This document shows, piece by piece, positions 1 through 5,419 of a stretch of DNA of 5,419 nt. The stretch is from Candidatus Fonsibacter sp. (GTDB taxonomy: Bacteria; Pseudomonadota; Alphaproteobacteria; Pelagibacterales; Pelagibacteraceae). Position numbers and translations under genes: made by a program. Below the pieces are notes generated by a model that did no database searches, was not told the DNA's origin, and was given only the letters and a program-made list of their open reading frames with translations. The stretch's first letter is position 1, and the number at the start of each line of letters is the position of its first letter. The stretch lies in assembly GCA_009693745.1 (NCBI GenBank), contig SHWR01000062.1:1-5419 (forward strand), written 5' to 3'.

Positions 1-554
1 CAAGATTAAAAGAAATTAAATCAGAAAAGAACTTTTCCAAATTTGCGCAAGCATTAATGGAGTTGGGAGCATTAATATGCACTCCACAAAATCCAAGATG
101 CAATACTTGTCCCGCAATGAACAATTGCGTTTCTTATAAAAAAAAAGATTTTAATTATAAGATGTTGAATAAAAAAAAAGTTAATATTAAAAAATATTAT
201 TTACTATATGCTGAAGAAAAAAATAAAATTTTATTTTTTAAAAGTTCAAATAAATTATTAAGAGACTTTGTGAATCTCCCGTTTATAGATTATAAAAAAA
301 GTCCATTTGATATTAGTTTTAAAAAAAATAATTTTTTTTTTGAAGAAAAACCAAAAATAATTGATAAGTACTTTGTTCACAATATTTCTAATATTAAAAT
401 GCTAATTAAAATTGTCATTTTTAAAAAAATAAAAAAGATAAACAGTAATAAGTTTTTCTGGATAAGCTACAATAAAATAGATAATGCATTATTATCAAGT
501 TTTTCAAAAAAATTTATAGACTTAATAAAAATTAAAAAAATTAAATATGTTTAA
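1..554 (+). CDS. mutY: Adenine DNA glycosylase MutY, C-terminal part (5' end outside window)
   Basis: MutY removes adenine mispaired with 8-oxoguanine and so prevents G-to-T mutations; it works on chromosomal DNA in the cytoplasm. The reading frame is open from base 3, and the residues FAQALMELGALICTP match the end of the HhH-GPD catalytic domain, so the ATG at 57 is an internal Met and not the start. The iron-sulfur motif is complete: C-x6-C-x2-C-x5-C, encoded at 78-128. About 140 residues follow the last Cys, the normal length for the NUDIX-like C-terminal domain that senses 8-oxoG. That domain is divergent: the loop usually reading F-S-H reads I-S-N (384-392), while the preceding His (378-380) and the Ser are kept. 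The frame ends at TAA 552-554 and overlaps the next gene by 8 bases, so the two are probably co-transcribed. The family call is secure; the activity of the divergent C-terminal domain is not known. Confidence 0.93.
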   Translation, partial: RLKEIKSEKNFSKFAQALMELGALICTPQNPRCNTCPAMNNCVSYKKKDFNYKMLNKKKVNIKKYYLLYAEEKNKILFFKSSNKLLRDFVNLPFIDYKKSPFDISFKKNNFFFEEKPKIIDKYFVHNISNIKMLIKIVIFKKIKKINSNKFFWISYNKIDNALLSSFSKKFIDLIKIKKIKYV

Positions 555-1746
555 AAAAATTATTATTATTGGAGGAGGTATTGCTGGTTTAGCTTTGGCT
601 AATTTTCTTAAAAAAAGTAATTTCAATAATTTTAAGCTATATGAAAAATTAGAAAAAAAAATATCAAGAACTACGGGAATACAATTAACGCCAAATGCAG
701 TGAGAATTCTAGATTTTTTAGATTCAAAATTTTTTTTAAATAATCTTTTTCATAAGATCAATTATTTAAGTATTAATCCCGCAAATTTTAAAAATTTTTC
801 AAGCAAACTTGAAGTTAGAATAAATCTTCAAAATATTGTTAGTGATAAAATGCCTTACCTTACTTGTGATAGAAATATTTTATTAAAATTTTTAGAAAAA
901 GATTTATCTCAAAAAGAAATTTTATATAATAAACAAGTTATTGGAACTACTAAAGACCATAATATTATTAGAGTTAAGTTTAGTGACGGGTCAGAAGATT
1001 ATTGTGATCTATTAATTTCTGCAGATGGAATGTTTTCTAAATCTAGACTAGATAATAATATTATCAAAAATACAAATTTTTATGCGTATAGAGGGATTAT
1101 AAAGAATTTTTATTCAAAATATTCATTAGAGAATGATGCTATTCGTTTATGGTTAAGTGGCAATAAACATTTAGTTACTTATTTTATTAACAATCATAAC
1201 GATTTAAGTTTTACAGGAGTTAGCAAGTCTGCAGATAAAACAATTTACTCAAGTGAAGATGTTAATTATTCAATTCCATTTCCAGCAGATCAATTTAGAA
1301 GTTTATTTTCTTCAGAAAATAAGATTTTAAGAGAAACTCTAGATACGCTTCATGAAGTATATCGATGGCCAATATTTTCTTTAAAAAAGAGAGTTTTTTA
1401 TAGAGATAATCAAATTTTTATCGGTGATTCTTCTCATGGAACTGTACCTTTTCAAGCACAAGGTGCCGCATTAGCAATAGAAGATGCATACGTTTTGCAT
1501 GAGCAAATTATTAAGCAAGTGAGTAATAATTTAGGGGTATTTTATTTTAATAAACGTAATAGCAGGGTAAGAAAAATAATTCTTAGATCTCATCTTAACG
1601 TTTTTTTATTTCATTTAAAAAATCCATTCCTTATTATTTTAAGAAGTATCTTCTTTAAGATAATAGCTAAGTTTTTTTTAGTAAAAAAACTTATGTTTGG
1701 ATGGATTTTTAATTACAATCCAAGAAGTTCTAGTTATTTTTTCTGA
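547..1746 (+). CDS. Class A FAD-dependent monooxygenase (salicylate hydroxylase-like)
   Basis: A 399-residue, full-length flavoprotein hydroxylase of the p-hydroxybenzoate/salicylate hydroxylase superfamily. The three diagnostic motifs are present: the Rossmann dinucleotide fold G9-x-G11-x-x-G14 with acidic E33 ending the second strand; the DG motif near residues 154-167 (D160-G161); and the GD motif, G293-D294-S-S-H, followed by VPFQAQGAALAIEDA (300-314). GIQLTPNAVRIL (44-55) and the GD-motif wording are closer to salicylate hydroxylase and 3-hydroxybenzoate 6-hydroxylase relatives than to UbiH/UbiF ubiquinone hydroxylases, though a quinone or other aromatic substrate cannot be excluded. Residues about 350-380 are strongly hydrophobic and basic, which could allow loose membrane association. 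The ATG at 547 is chosen because the Rossmann strand starts at residue 4, as is usual. It lies 8 bases inside the mutY end with no Shine-Dalgarno sequence, which suggests translational coupling. Substrate and pathway are unknown; no aromatic catabolism genes are in view. Confidence 0.88.
   Translation: MFKKIIIIGGGIAGLALANFLKKSNFNNFKLYEKLEKKISRTTGIQLTPNAVRILDFLDSKFFLNNLFHKINYLSINPANFKNFSSKLEVRINLQNIVSDKMPYLTCDRNILLKFLEKDLSQKEILYNKQVIGTTKDHNIIRVKFSDGSEDYCDLLISADGMFSKSRLDNNIIKNTNFYAYRGIIKNFYSKYSLENDAIRLWLSGNKHLVTYFINNHNDLSFTGVSKSADKTIYSSEDVNYSIPFPADQFRSLFSSENKILRETLDTLHEVYRWPIFSLKKRVFYRDNQIFIGDSSHGTVPFQAQGAALAIEDAYVLHEQIIKQVSNNLGVFYFNKRNSRVRKIILRSHLNVFLFHLKNPFLIILRSIFFKIIAKFFLVKKLMFGWIFNYNPRSSSYFF
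1668..1693. repeat. Perfect 11-bp inverted repeat near the convergent gene ends
   Basis: TAAGTTTTTTT (1668-1678), a 4-base loop (TAGT), and AAAAAAACTTA (1683-1693) form a perfect hairpin with one G-C pair. It lies inside the 3' end of the monooxygenase gene and 37 bases past the ccrM stop on the minus strand. It could slow or end the ccrM transcript, but the stem is weak and no U-tract follows it on either strand. It may also be a chance product of Lys/Phe codons in AT-rich DNA. A smaller one, AAGAAG-TAT-CTTCTT, sits at 1641-1655. Confidence 0.35.
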
Positions 1747-2800
1747 TCTTTTCTCTTAAGTGATCTAGTGGATACAGTTTATTTTCCATTTTAATGTGCC
1801 AAAAAGACCAACCATTGCAACTTTCAGTTCCCTGAACTTTTGCACCAACACTATGAATAGATCCTGTAATATCTTTGTATAAAATACTACCATCAGCCAT
1901 TACATGAGCGTGAATTTTATTTTTAGCATCAAAAAGTTTCAATCCAGGTTCTATTATTCCACTTTCTATTAAATAACCAAAAGGTATTCTTTTTTCATTT
2001 CTTTTATTCTCAATGGTTTTTAAAAAGTTTTCATCAATTTTTTTTATTTTTTTTATTCTTGCCTCAGCTGTTTGAAAATATTGTTTATTACTTTCTATTC
2101 CATAATAGTTTCGTCCTAGTTTTTTAGCCACAGCTCCAGTTGTCCCGGTACCAAAAAAAGGATCTAATATAAAATCATTTTTTTTAGTAGAAGATAAAAT
2201 AATTCTATATAATAGACTTTCTGGTTTTTGTGTTGAATGAATTTTATTTCCTTCTTCGTTTTTTATTCTTTCATTTCCTGTGCAAAGAGCTAATTCCCAA
2301 TCAGATCTCATTTGCTTATCATCATTAAAACATTTTAGTGATTTGTAGTTAAAAGTGTATTTTGAATTTTTGCTTTTAGCAGCCCAGATTAATGTTTCAT
2401 GAGCATTAGTAAATCTTGTACCTTTAAAGTTAGGCATAGGATTTTTTTTATTCCATATTATATCATTTAGTATCCAAAAGTTTTTGTCTTGTACTATTTT
2501 TCCTAATCTAAAAATATTATGATAAGTGCCTATCATCCATATTGTCCCATTTGGTTTTAGAATTCTTCTACATTCACTGATCCAAGATATTGAAAATTCA
2601 TCATATTGTTTTAAAGTATCAAACTTATCCCAATCATCATCAACAGCTTTCACTTTTGAATGATCTGGTCTTTCTAAGTTATTTTTTAATTGAAGATTGT
2701 AAGGAGGGTCGGCAAAAATACAGTCAAAAGTTTCATCGGATATTTTTTTTAACTCTTTTAATGAGTCTCCAAGAATGATGGTGTTCTTATTTATTGTCAT
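1730..2800 (-). CDS. ccrM: CcrM-type cell-cycle adenine-N6 DNA methyltransferase (GANTC)
   Basis: A 356-residue beta-group N6-adenine methyltransferase, almost exactly the length of Caulobacter CcrM. Motif IV, DPPYNLQL (residues 31-38), precedes the S-adenosylmethionine-binding motif DPFFGTGTTGAVA (213-225), the order expected for the beta group. Residues about 273-356 form the extra C-terminal domain of CcrM (RAMA-like), with GTESCNGWSFWH (324-335) and the basic tail LREKIRKNN. HinfI-type enzymes share the GANTC specificity, but the presence of this domain, the absence of a restriction gene alongside, and the rnhB neighbour point to the solitary CcrM. In alphaproteobacteria CcrM methylates GANTC late in the cell cycle and affects transcription through GcrA. 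The ATG at 2800 fits the family N-terminus (MTINKNTIILGDSLKEL). No Shine-Dalgarno sequence precedes it. The 3' end overlaps the convergent monooxygenase gene by 17 bases. Specificity is inferred from family membership. Confidence 0.95.
   Translation of the reverse strand: MTINKNTIILGDSLKELKKISDETFDCIFADPPYNLQLKNNLERPDHSKVKAVDDDWDKFDTLKQYDEFSISWISECRRILKPNGTIWMIGTYHNIFRLGKIVQDKNFWILNDIIWNKKNPMPNFKGTRFTNAHETLIWAAKSKNSKYTFNYKSLKCFNDDKQMRSDWELALCTGNERIKNEEGNKIHSTQKPESLLYRIILSSTKKNDFILDPFFGTGTTGAVAKKLGRNYYGIESNKQYFQTAEARIKKIKKIDENFLKTIENKRNEKRIPFGYLIESGIIEPGLKLFDAKNKIHAHVMADGSILYKDITGSIHSVGAKVQGTESCNGWSFWHIKMENKLYPLDHLREKIRKNN
2763..2767. promoter_or_regulatory. GANTC methylation site in the first codons of ccrM
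   Basis: GAGTC at 2763-2767 is a CcrM target 33 bases inside the ccrM coding region, 67 bases from the GANTC site in the putative promoter (2830-2834). The other GANTC sites found by eye in the window are all within genes: 272-276, 721-725, 1426-1430, 3328-3332 and 3600-3604. The motif itself is certain; a regulatory role is inferred only from its place next to the ccrM start. Confidence 0.3.
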
Positions 2801-2810
2801 ACAACTGTGG

Positions 2811-2844
2811 AGAGAAAATAATATTAGAAGACTCTCTCAGTCAA
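2811..2844 (-). promoter_or_regulatory. Probable ccrM promoter with internal GANTC site
   Basis: On the minus strand, upstream of ccrM, TTGACT (2844-2839) resembles a -35 box and TATTAT (2823-2818) a -10 box. The spacer is 15 bases, slightly short. Transcription would start near 2811 and leave a leader of only about 11 bases without a Shine-Dalgarno sequence. A GANTC site (2830-2834, read GAGTC on the minus strand) lies inside the spacer, where its methylation state or GcrA binding could affect RNA polymerase. The site is also one arm of a small inverted repeat, GACT-5-AGTC (2830-2842). The prediction is by eye; the gap between rnhB and ccrM is the only intergenic space of any size in the window, which supports a promoter here. 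Confidence 0.45.
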
Positions 2845-2876
2845 CCTGTGTCTGCATATTGATTGTGTTCTATTTT

Positions 2877-3467
2877 TTAATTTATCAATAGATTGTATAT
2901 AGGAGAAAAAGTTTTTCTATGATGCTCGGTAATTCCAAATTTTTTAATTGCTTCTATATGTTTTTTAGTTCCGTACCCACAATTTTGCTCCCAACTATAA
3001 TTTGGAAATTTTAAAGATAATTTTTCCATAAATAAGTCTCTAGAAACCTTCGCTATAATCGATGCTGCAGCTATAGAAATGCATTTTTGATCACCCTTAA
3101 TGACTGTTTTAATATTATTATTTTTATTGGGCGAAAAATTTCCATCAACAAGGATAATGTAATTTTTAGTATTTATTTTTTTTAACGCTCTGTTCATTGC
3201 AAGTAAAGAGGATTGAAGAATATTTAATTCTTCAATTTCACTTACAGAAGATATTCCAATACTATATTCACATTTCTTAATGAGTAATTTGAATATTTCT
3301 AGTCTTTTAGATTTATTAAGTTTTTTAGAGTCATTAATTCCTTCAGGAAAATTATTTTGATCTAATTTAATAGCAGCTGCAAAAACTGGACCAGCTAAGC
3401 ATCCTCTTCCGACTTCATCTACGCCAATTATATTTTTACCAAATTTTAAATCATTTAATATATTCAT
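2877..3467 (-). CDS. rnhB: Ribonuclease HII
   Basis: A 196-residue RNase HII, which cuts 5' of ribonucleotides embedded in DNA and starts ribonucleotide excision repair. Counting from the ATG at 3467, the metal ligands are D17 and E18 (in GVDEVGRG), D108 (in LVDGN) and D126 (in KGDQK), the same spacing as in the E. coli enzyme. G20-R21-G22 is the motif that reads the 2'-OH, SIAAASIIAKVSRD (131-144) is the conserved helix, and Y166 in GYGTKKH is the conserved junction tyrosine. A longer reading begins at a TTG at 3512 and adds 15 residues, but it lies inside the upstream gene. The ATG at 3467 is preferred: it forms TAATG with the stop of the UDG-like gene and gives a normal N-terminus. Translation is therefore probably coupled to the upstream gene; there is no separate Shine-Dalgarno sequence. 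The enzyme should be active, since all key residues are present. Confidence 0.95.
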   Translation of the reverse strand: MNILNDLKFGKNIIGVDEVGRGCLAGPVFAAAIKLDQNNFPEGINDSKKLNKSKRLEIFKLLIKKCEYSIGISSVSEIEELNILQSSLLAMNRALKKINTKNYIILVDGNFSPNKNNNIKTVIKGDQKCISIAAASIIAKVSRDLFMEKLSLKFPNYSWEQNCGYGTKKHIEAIKKFGITEHHRKTFSPIYNLLIN

Positions 3468-4126
3468 TAATTTTTTAATATTTGATCTCTGAATTTTTTT
3501 AGATCTTCCCAAGATAATTTTTTATTTTCAGGCTCTCTTAGTAAAATTTCCGGGTCAAAAGTTGTAAATGTTATAAATTCATCTTTATTTATAACAATTG
3601 AGTCCCAATTACCGTGAACCTCTAATAACTTTTTTTTGGAATTATTAAAAAAATTACAAGCTATTTCACCAAGTAATAAAATATATTTTGGTTTTATAAT
3701 CTTTATCTGTTTAATTAAAATATCTTTATAAAAATCGTATTTATCTTTAATATAAATATCTTTGTCAAAATAAATATTAGTTAAATAGTATTTTTCCATT
3801 CCTAGAGATATTGATGATAACATTTTAGTCAAAAGCTCACCTCTAGATCCTGATAAAATTTCTTGTTTGCCAATATCAACTTCATTTGGGTAGTCACCGA
3901 GCACTATAATCTTAGAATTAGGATTTCCTTTGAAAAAAAAATTAATATTATTTTTTATATTTGCTTGATTAGTAATTTCTTTAAATAGTTGTATGATAGA
4001 CTGTTCTTTATCTTCACACTGTTGGTTAGATTTGGTTGCATCATTAGAAAAAAAGTTAGTAATATTTAAAGTTGAATAGTATTCTAGTAGGTTTATAGTT
4101 TTATTACTTAAATATTTTTTGAGCAT
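3467..4126 (-). CDS. Divergent uracil-DNA glycosylase superfamily protein (type 4/5-like), probably altered active site
   Basis: A 219-residue protein that aligns by eye with the type 4 (Fe-S) uracil-DNA glycosylases often annotated in alphaproteobacteria as 'uracil-DNA glycosylase' or 'SPO1 phage polymerase-related'. Recognisable blocks are GNPNSKIIVLGDYP (67-80; usual form ...GEAPG or GDAPS), LSGSRGELLTKML (91-103; usual PFVGRSGQLLDKML), YLTNI (114-118), IKPKYILLLGEIA (144-156), HGNW (171-174) and TFDPEILLREPENKKLSWEDL (189-209, abbreviated region). Differences from the active family are marked. The block normally TxHPAxLLRxP reads TFDPEILLREP, so the conserved His is D191. Only two Cys remain (C37, C157), too few for the usual four-Cys 4Fe-4S cluster, and the PFVG segment is not conserved. 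It is the first gene of the minus-strand run leading to rnhB and ccrM. The start ATG at 4126 is the only good candidate. The superfamily call is fairly sure; glycosylase activity is uncertain. Confidence 0.72.
   Translation of the reverse strand: MLKKYLSNKTINLLEYYSTLNITNFFSNDATKSNQQCEDKEQSIIQLFKEITNQANIKNNINFFFKGNPNSKIIVLGDYPNEVDIGKQEILSGSRGELLTKMLSSISLGMEKYYLTNIYFDKDIYIKDKYDFYKDILIKQIKIIKPKYILLLGEIACNFFNNSKKKLLEVHGNWDSIVINKDEFITFTTFDPEILLREPENKKLSWEDLKKFRDQILKN
4072..4099 (+). promoter_or_regulatory. Possible promoter for the TPR gene, inside the UDG-like gene
   Basis: TTGAAT (4072-4077) and TATAGT (4094-4099) are separated by 16 bases and would start a transcript near 4106, about 25 bases before the ATG at 4131. 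Only 4 bases separate the two divergent genes, so the promoter for the plus-strand gene has to lie within the first codons of the minus-strand gene. In DNA this AT-rich, chance matches to -10 boxes are common, so this is a candidate only. A weak GAG Shine-Dalgarno remnant lies at 4121-4123. Confidence 0.3.
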
Positions 4127-4130
4127 TTTT

Positions 4131-5419
4131 ATGAATAAAAAGACTTTTTACATAGTGTTTTTATTACTATTTATAACAAATTACTCGCATTTGAGTGCTA
4201 ATATTTTAGATAACAAAAAAAAATCAATTAAAAATTCTAATTATCTTTCAAAATATTTATCTGGCAGCGTTTCTTTACAGAAAAATAACCCAGAAAAAGC
4301 TTATAGTTTTTTCGGAAATATTGAAAATTTAGGACTTTACCATTCAGAATTTAATCTTAAGTACGTTGAAACATTAGTTGGTAATGGAAAGATTGAAGAA
4401 GCTTATATATTTATAAAGAAACTAGATAAATCTTATCAATCTTTATACCCATTTAATTTAATAGTATTTGTTCACGATTTTAAAAAAGAAAAATATTCAA
4501 ATTTAAAGAATTATATTACATTTTCAAAACAAAATTTAAGCGATCCACTATTGTTGGAATTATATCAGAATCTCGAATTATGGACAGACTTATCAAATAG
4601 AAATATTGAAGAGTTAAAAAAAAAAATTAATAGAGAAAACTCTAATTTTAAAAATGTCTCTTTAACACAAAAAATTTTAATTAATTTATATTTAGATGAT
4701 CAAAAAAATATCGATTTATATTTTAATGAGATCTCCAATAAAAAAGAATTAGGTCGGTATAATTATTTTTATTTATCGTATTATTTAGAAAAAAATAATA
4801 AAGAAAAAATTAATAAAATCATAAAGCAAAATTTAGAAATATCTTCGGAGTATTTATTATTTAAACAGCTTTTTCTTGATACCCAAGAAAATAAATTTTA
4901 CAAAATTGATAAATTTTATAAAAGAAAAAATATTAATCATGGGATAGCTGAATTATTTTATTTATTTGCTAACTTTTACCAAAATTATGAACAAGTTCAG
5001 GTTTCAAACTTTTATTTAAATTTAAGTGAATATTTAAATCCTTACTTCTTGTCTAATAAGATATTAAAAATAGAAAATCTCATTATATTAAATAATTTAG
5101 AGCAGTCCGAAAAAGAAATTCAAAAAGTTGAGAAACTAGGTAAAGAATTTTTTTGGTATGCTAATTTAACAAGATTAAGATTTTTGCCAAATATTAATTC
5201 TGAGAAACAAATTAATTTGCTTGAGAATTTTTTAAAGACTAATGAATCTTTTTCTTCTGAAAAATACTTTGAATTAGCAAATTTCGTGAGATCTAATAAA
5301 AACTACTCAAAATCTATAGAATTATATCAAAAATCTATAGCATTAAAAAAGAATTCAAGAGATGATGATTGGATTTATTATTATAATTTAGCTATTAGTC
5401 AAGAACGTGCAGGAAAGTG
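4131..5419 (+). CDS. Exported tetratricopeptide-repeat protein (3' end outside window)
   Basis: The frame is open from ATG 4131 to the right edge: 429 complete codons with no stop. Residues 1-24 look like a Sec signal peptide: MNKK, a hydrophobic core (FYIVFLLLFI), then a probable cleavage after SHLSA (19-23). The mature part is therefore periplasmic or membrane-attached; no lipobox Cys is seen. Residues about 38-105 read as two helical TPR units (YLSKYLSGSVSLQKNNPEKAYSFF, shortened to its flanks here, then a unit around GNGKIEEAYIFIKKLD). A clearer TPR spans 379-407 (KYFELANFVRSNKNYSKSI) and another begins at 414 with YYYNLAISQERAGK. The middle, 110-340, is probably all-helical but too diverged to assign repeats. 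The pattern resembles the long alphaproteobacterial TPR protein often encoded before ispE; that neighbour lies beyond the window, so this link is inference. Partner and function are unknown. The start is 4 bases from the divergent UDG-like start. Confidence 0.8.
   Translation, partial: MNKKTFYIVFLLLFITNYSHLSANILDNKKKSIKNSNYLSKYLSGSVSLQKNNPEKAYSFFGNIENLGLYHSEFNLKYVETLVGNGKIEEAYIFIKKLDKSYQSLYPFNLIVFVHDFKKEKYSNLKNYITFSKQNLSDPLLLELYQNLELWTDLSNRNIEELKKKINRENSNFKNVSLTQKILINLYLDDQKNIDLYFNEISNKKELGRYNYFYLSYYLEKNNKEKINKIIKQNLEISSEYLLFKQLFLDTQENKFYKIDKFYKRKNINHGIAELFYLFANFYQNYEQVQVSNFYLNLSEYLNPYFLSNKILKIENLIILNNLEQSEKEIQKVEKLGKEFFWYANLTRLRFLPNINSEKQINLLENFLKTNESFSSEKYFELANFVRSNKNYSKSIELYQKSIALKKNSRDDDWIYYYNLAISQERAGK

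Noticed and set aside
57..59. ATG at 57 as the mutY start
   Set aside because: The same frame is open back to base 3, and the upstream residues (RLKEIKSEKNFSKFAQAL) continue the MutY alignment into the catalytic domain.
571..578. GGAGGAGG resembling a strong ribosome binding site
   Set aside because: It encodes the glycines of the FAD-binding Rossmann loop, and no start codon follows at a suitable distance.
2590..2778. A 62-codon plus-strand open frame
   Set aside because: It lies entirely inside ccrM on the opposite strand, has no Shine-Dalgarno sequence or recognisable domain, and ccrM accounts fully for the coding signal.
1730..2800. Restriction-modification system (HinfI-like)
   Set aside because: No endonuclease gene is next to the methyltransferase; the neighbours are rnhB and a monooxygenase, and the protein has the length and C-terminal domain of solitary CcrM.
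2801..2876. Small RNA, riboswitch or CtrA site in the rnhB-ccrM gap
   Set aside because: No stable fold beyond the 4-bp GACT/AGTC repeat, and no TTAA-N7-TTAA match; only a half site is present near 2879.
1..5419. Mobile element, prophage, CRISPR array, tRNA or rRNA
   Set aside because: No transposase or integrase motifs, no spaced direct repeats, no cloverleaf-like or rRNA-like stretches; base composition looks even across the window.

Overview
The window looks like a piece of a streamlined, very AT-rich alphaproteobacterial chromosome (roughly a quarter G+C by eye; proteins rich in Lys, Asn, Ile and Phe). The strongest lineage marker is a full-length CcrM-type GANTC adenine methyltransferase with its C-terminal domain, next to rnhB and a mutY end. 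A marine SAR11-like or similarly reduced lineage fits the base composition and the near absence of intergenic DNA, but this is inference and no rRNA or other phylogenetic marker is present. Apart from one gap of 76 bases, genes overlap or lie 4 bases apart.

Layout. 1-554 (+): 3' part of mutY, with its complete 4Fe-4S cysteine motif and the 8-oxoguanine-sensing C-terminal domain. 547-1746 (+): a class A FAD-dependent monooxygenase whose start overlaps the mutY end by 8 bases. Its 3' end overlaps, tail to tail, the end of ccrM (minus strand, 2800-1730). 2801-2876 is the only real intergenic gap; it holds a plausible ccrM promoter with a GANTC site between the -35 and -10 elements. rnhB (minus, 3467-2877) follows a UDG-superfamily gene (minus, 4126-3467) with a TAATG stop/start overlap. 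Four bases beyond the start of that gene, a divergent plus-strand gene starts at 4131. It encodes an exported TPR protein and runs off the right edge.

How the genes fit together. Four of the six genes act on DNA: MutY removes A opposite 8-oxoG, the UDG relative probably descends from a uracil-removing enzyme, RNase HII removes misincorporated ribonucleotides, and CcrM methylates GANTC in the cell cycle. The minus strand reads as a small operon, UDG-like to rnhB to ccrM, with an extra promoter in front of ccrM. The FAD monooxygenase and the TPR protein have no evident link to DNA maintenance.

No previously undescribed multi-gene system is evident. The points most worth a second look are the GANTC site inside the probable ccrM promoter, the UDG-family protein that has lost its Fe-S cysteines and its motif-B histidine, the altered F-S-H loop of MutY, the corrected rnhB start, and the head-to-head starts only 4 bases apart.
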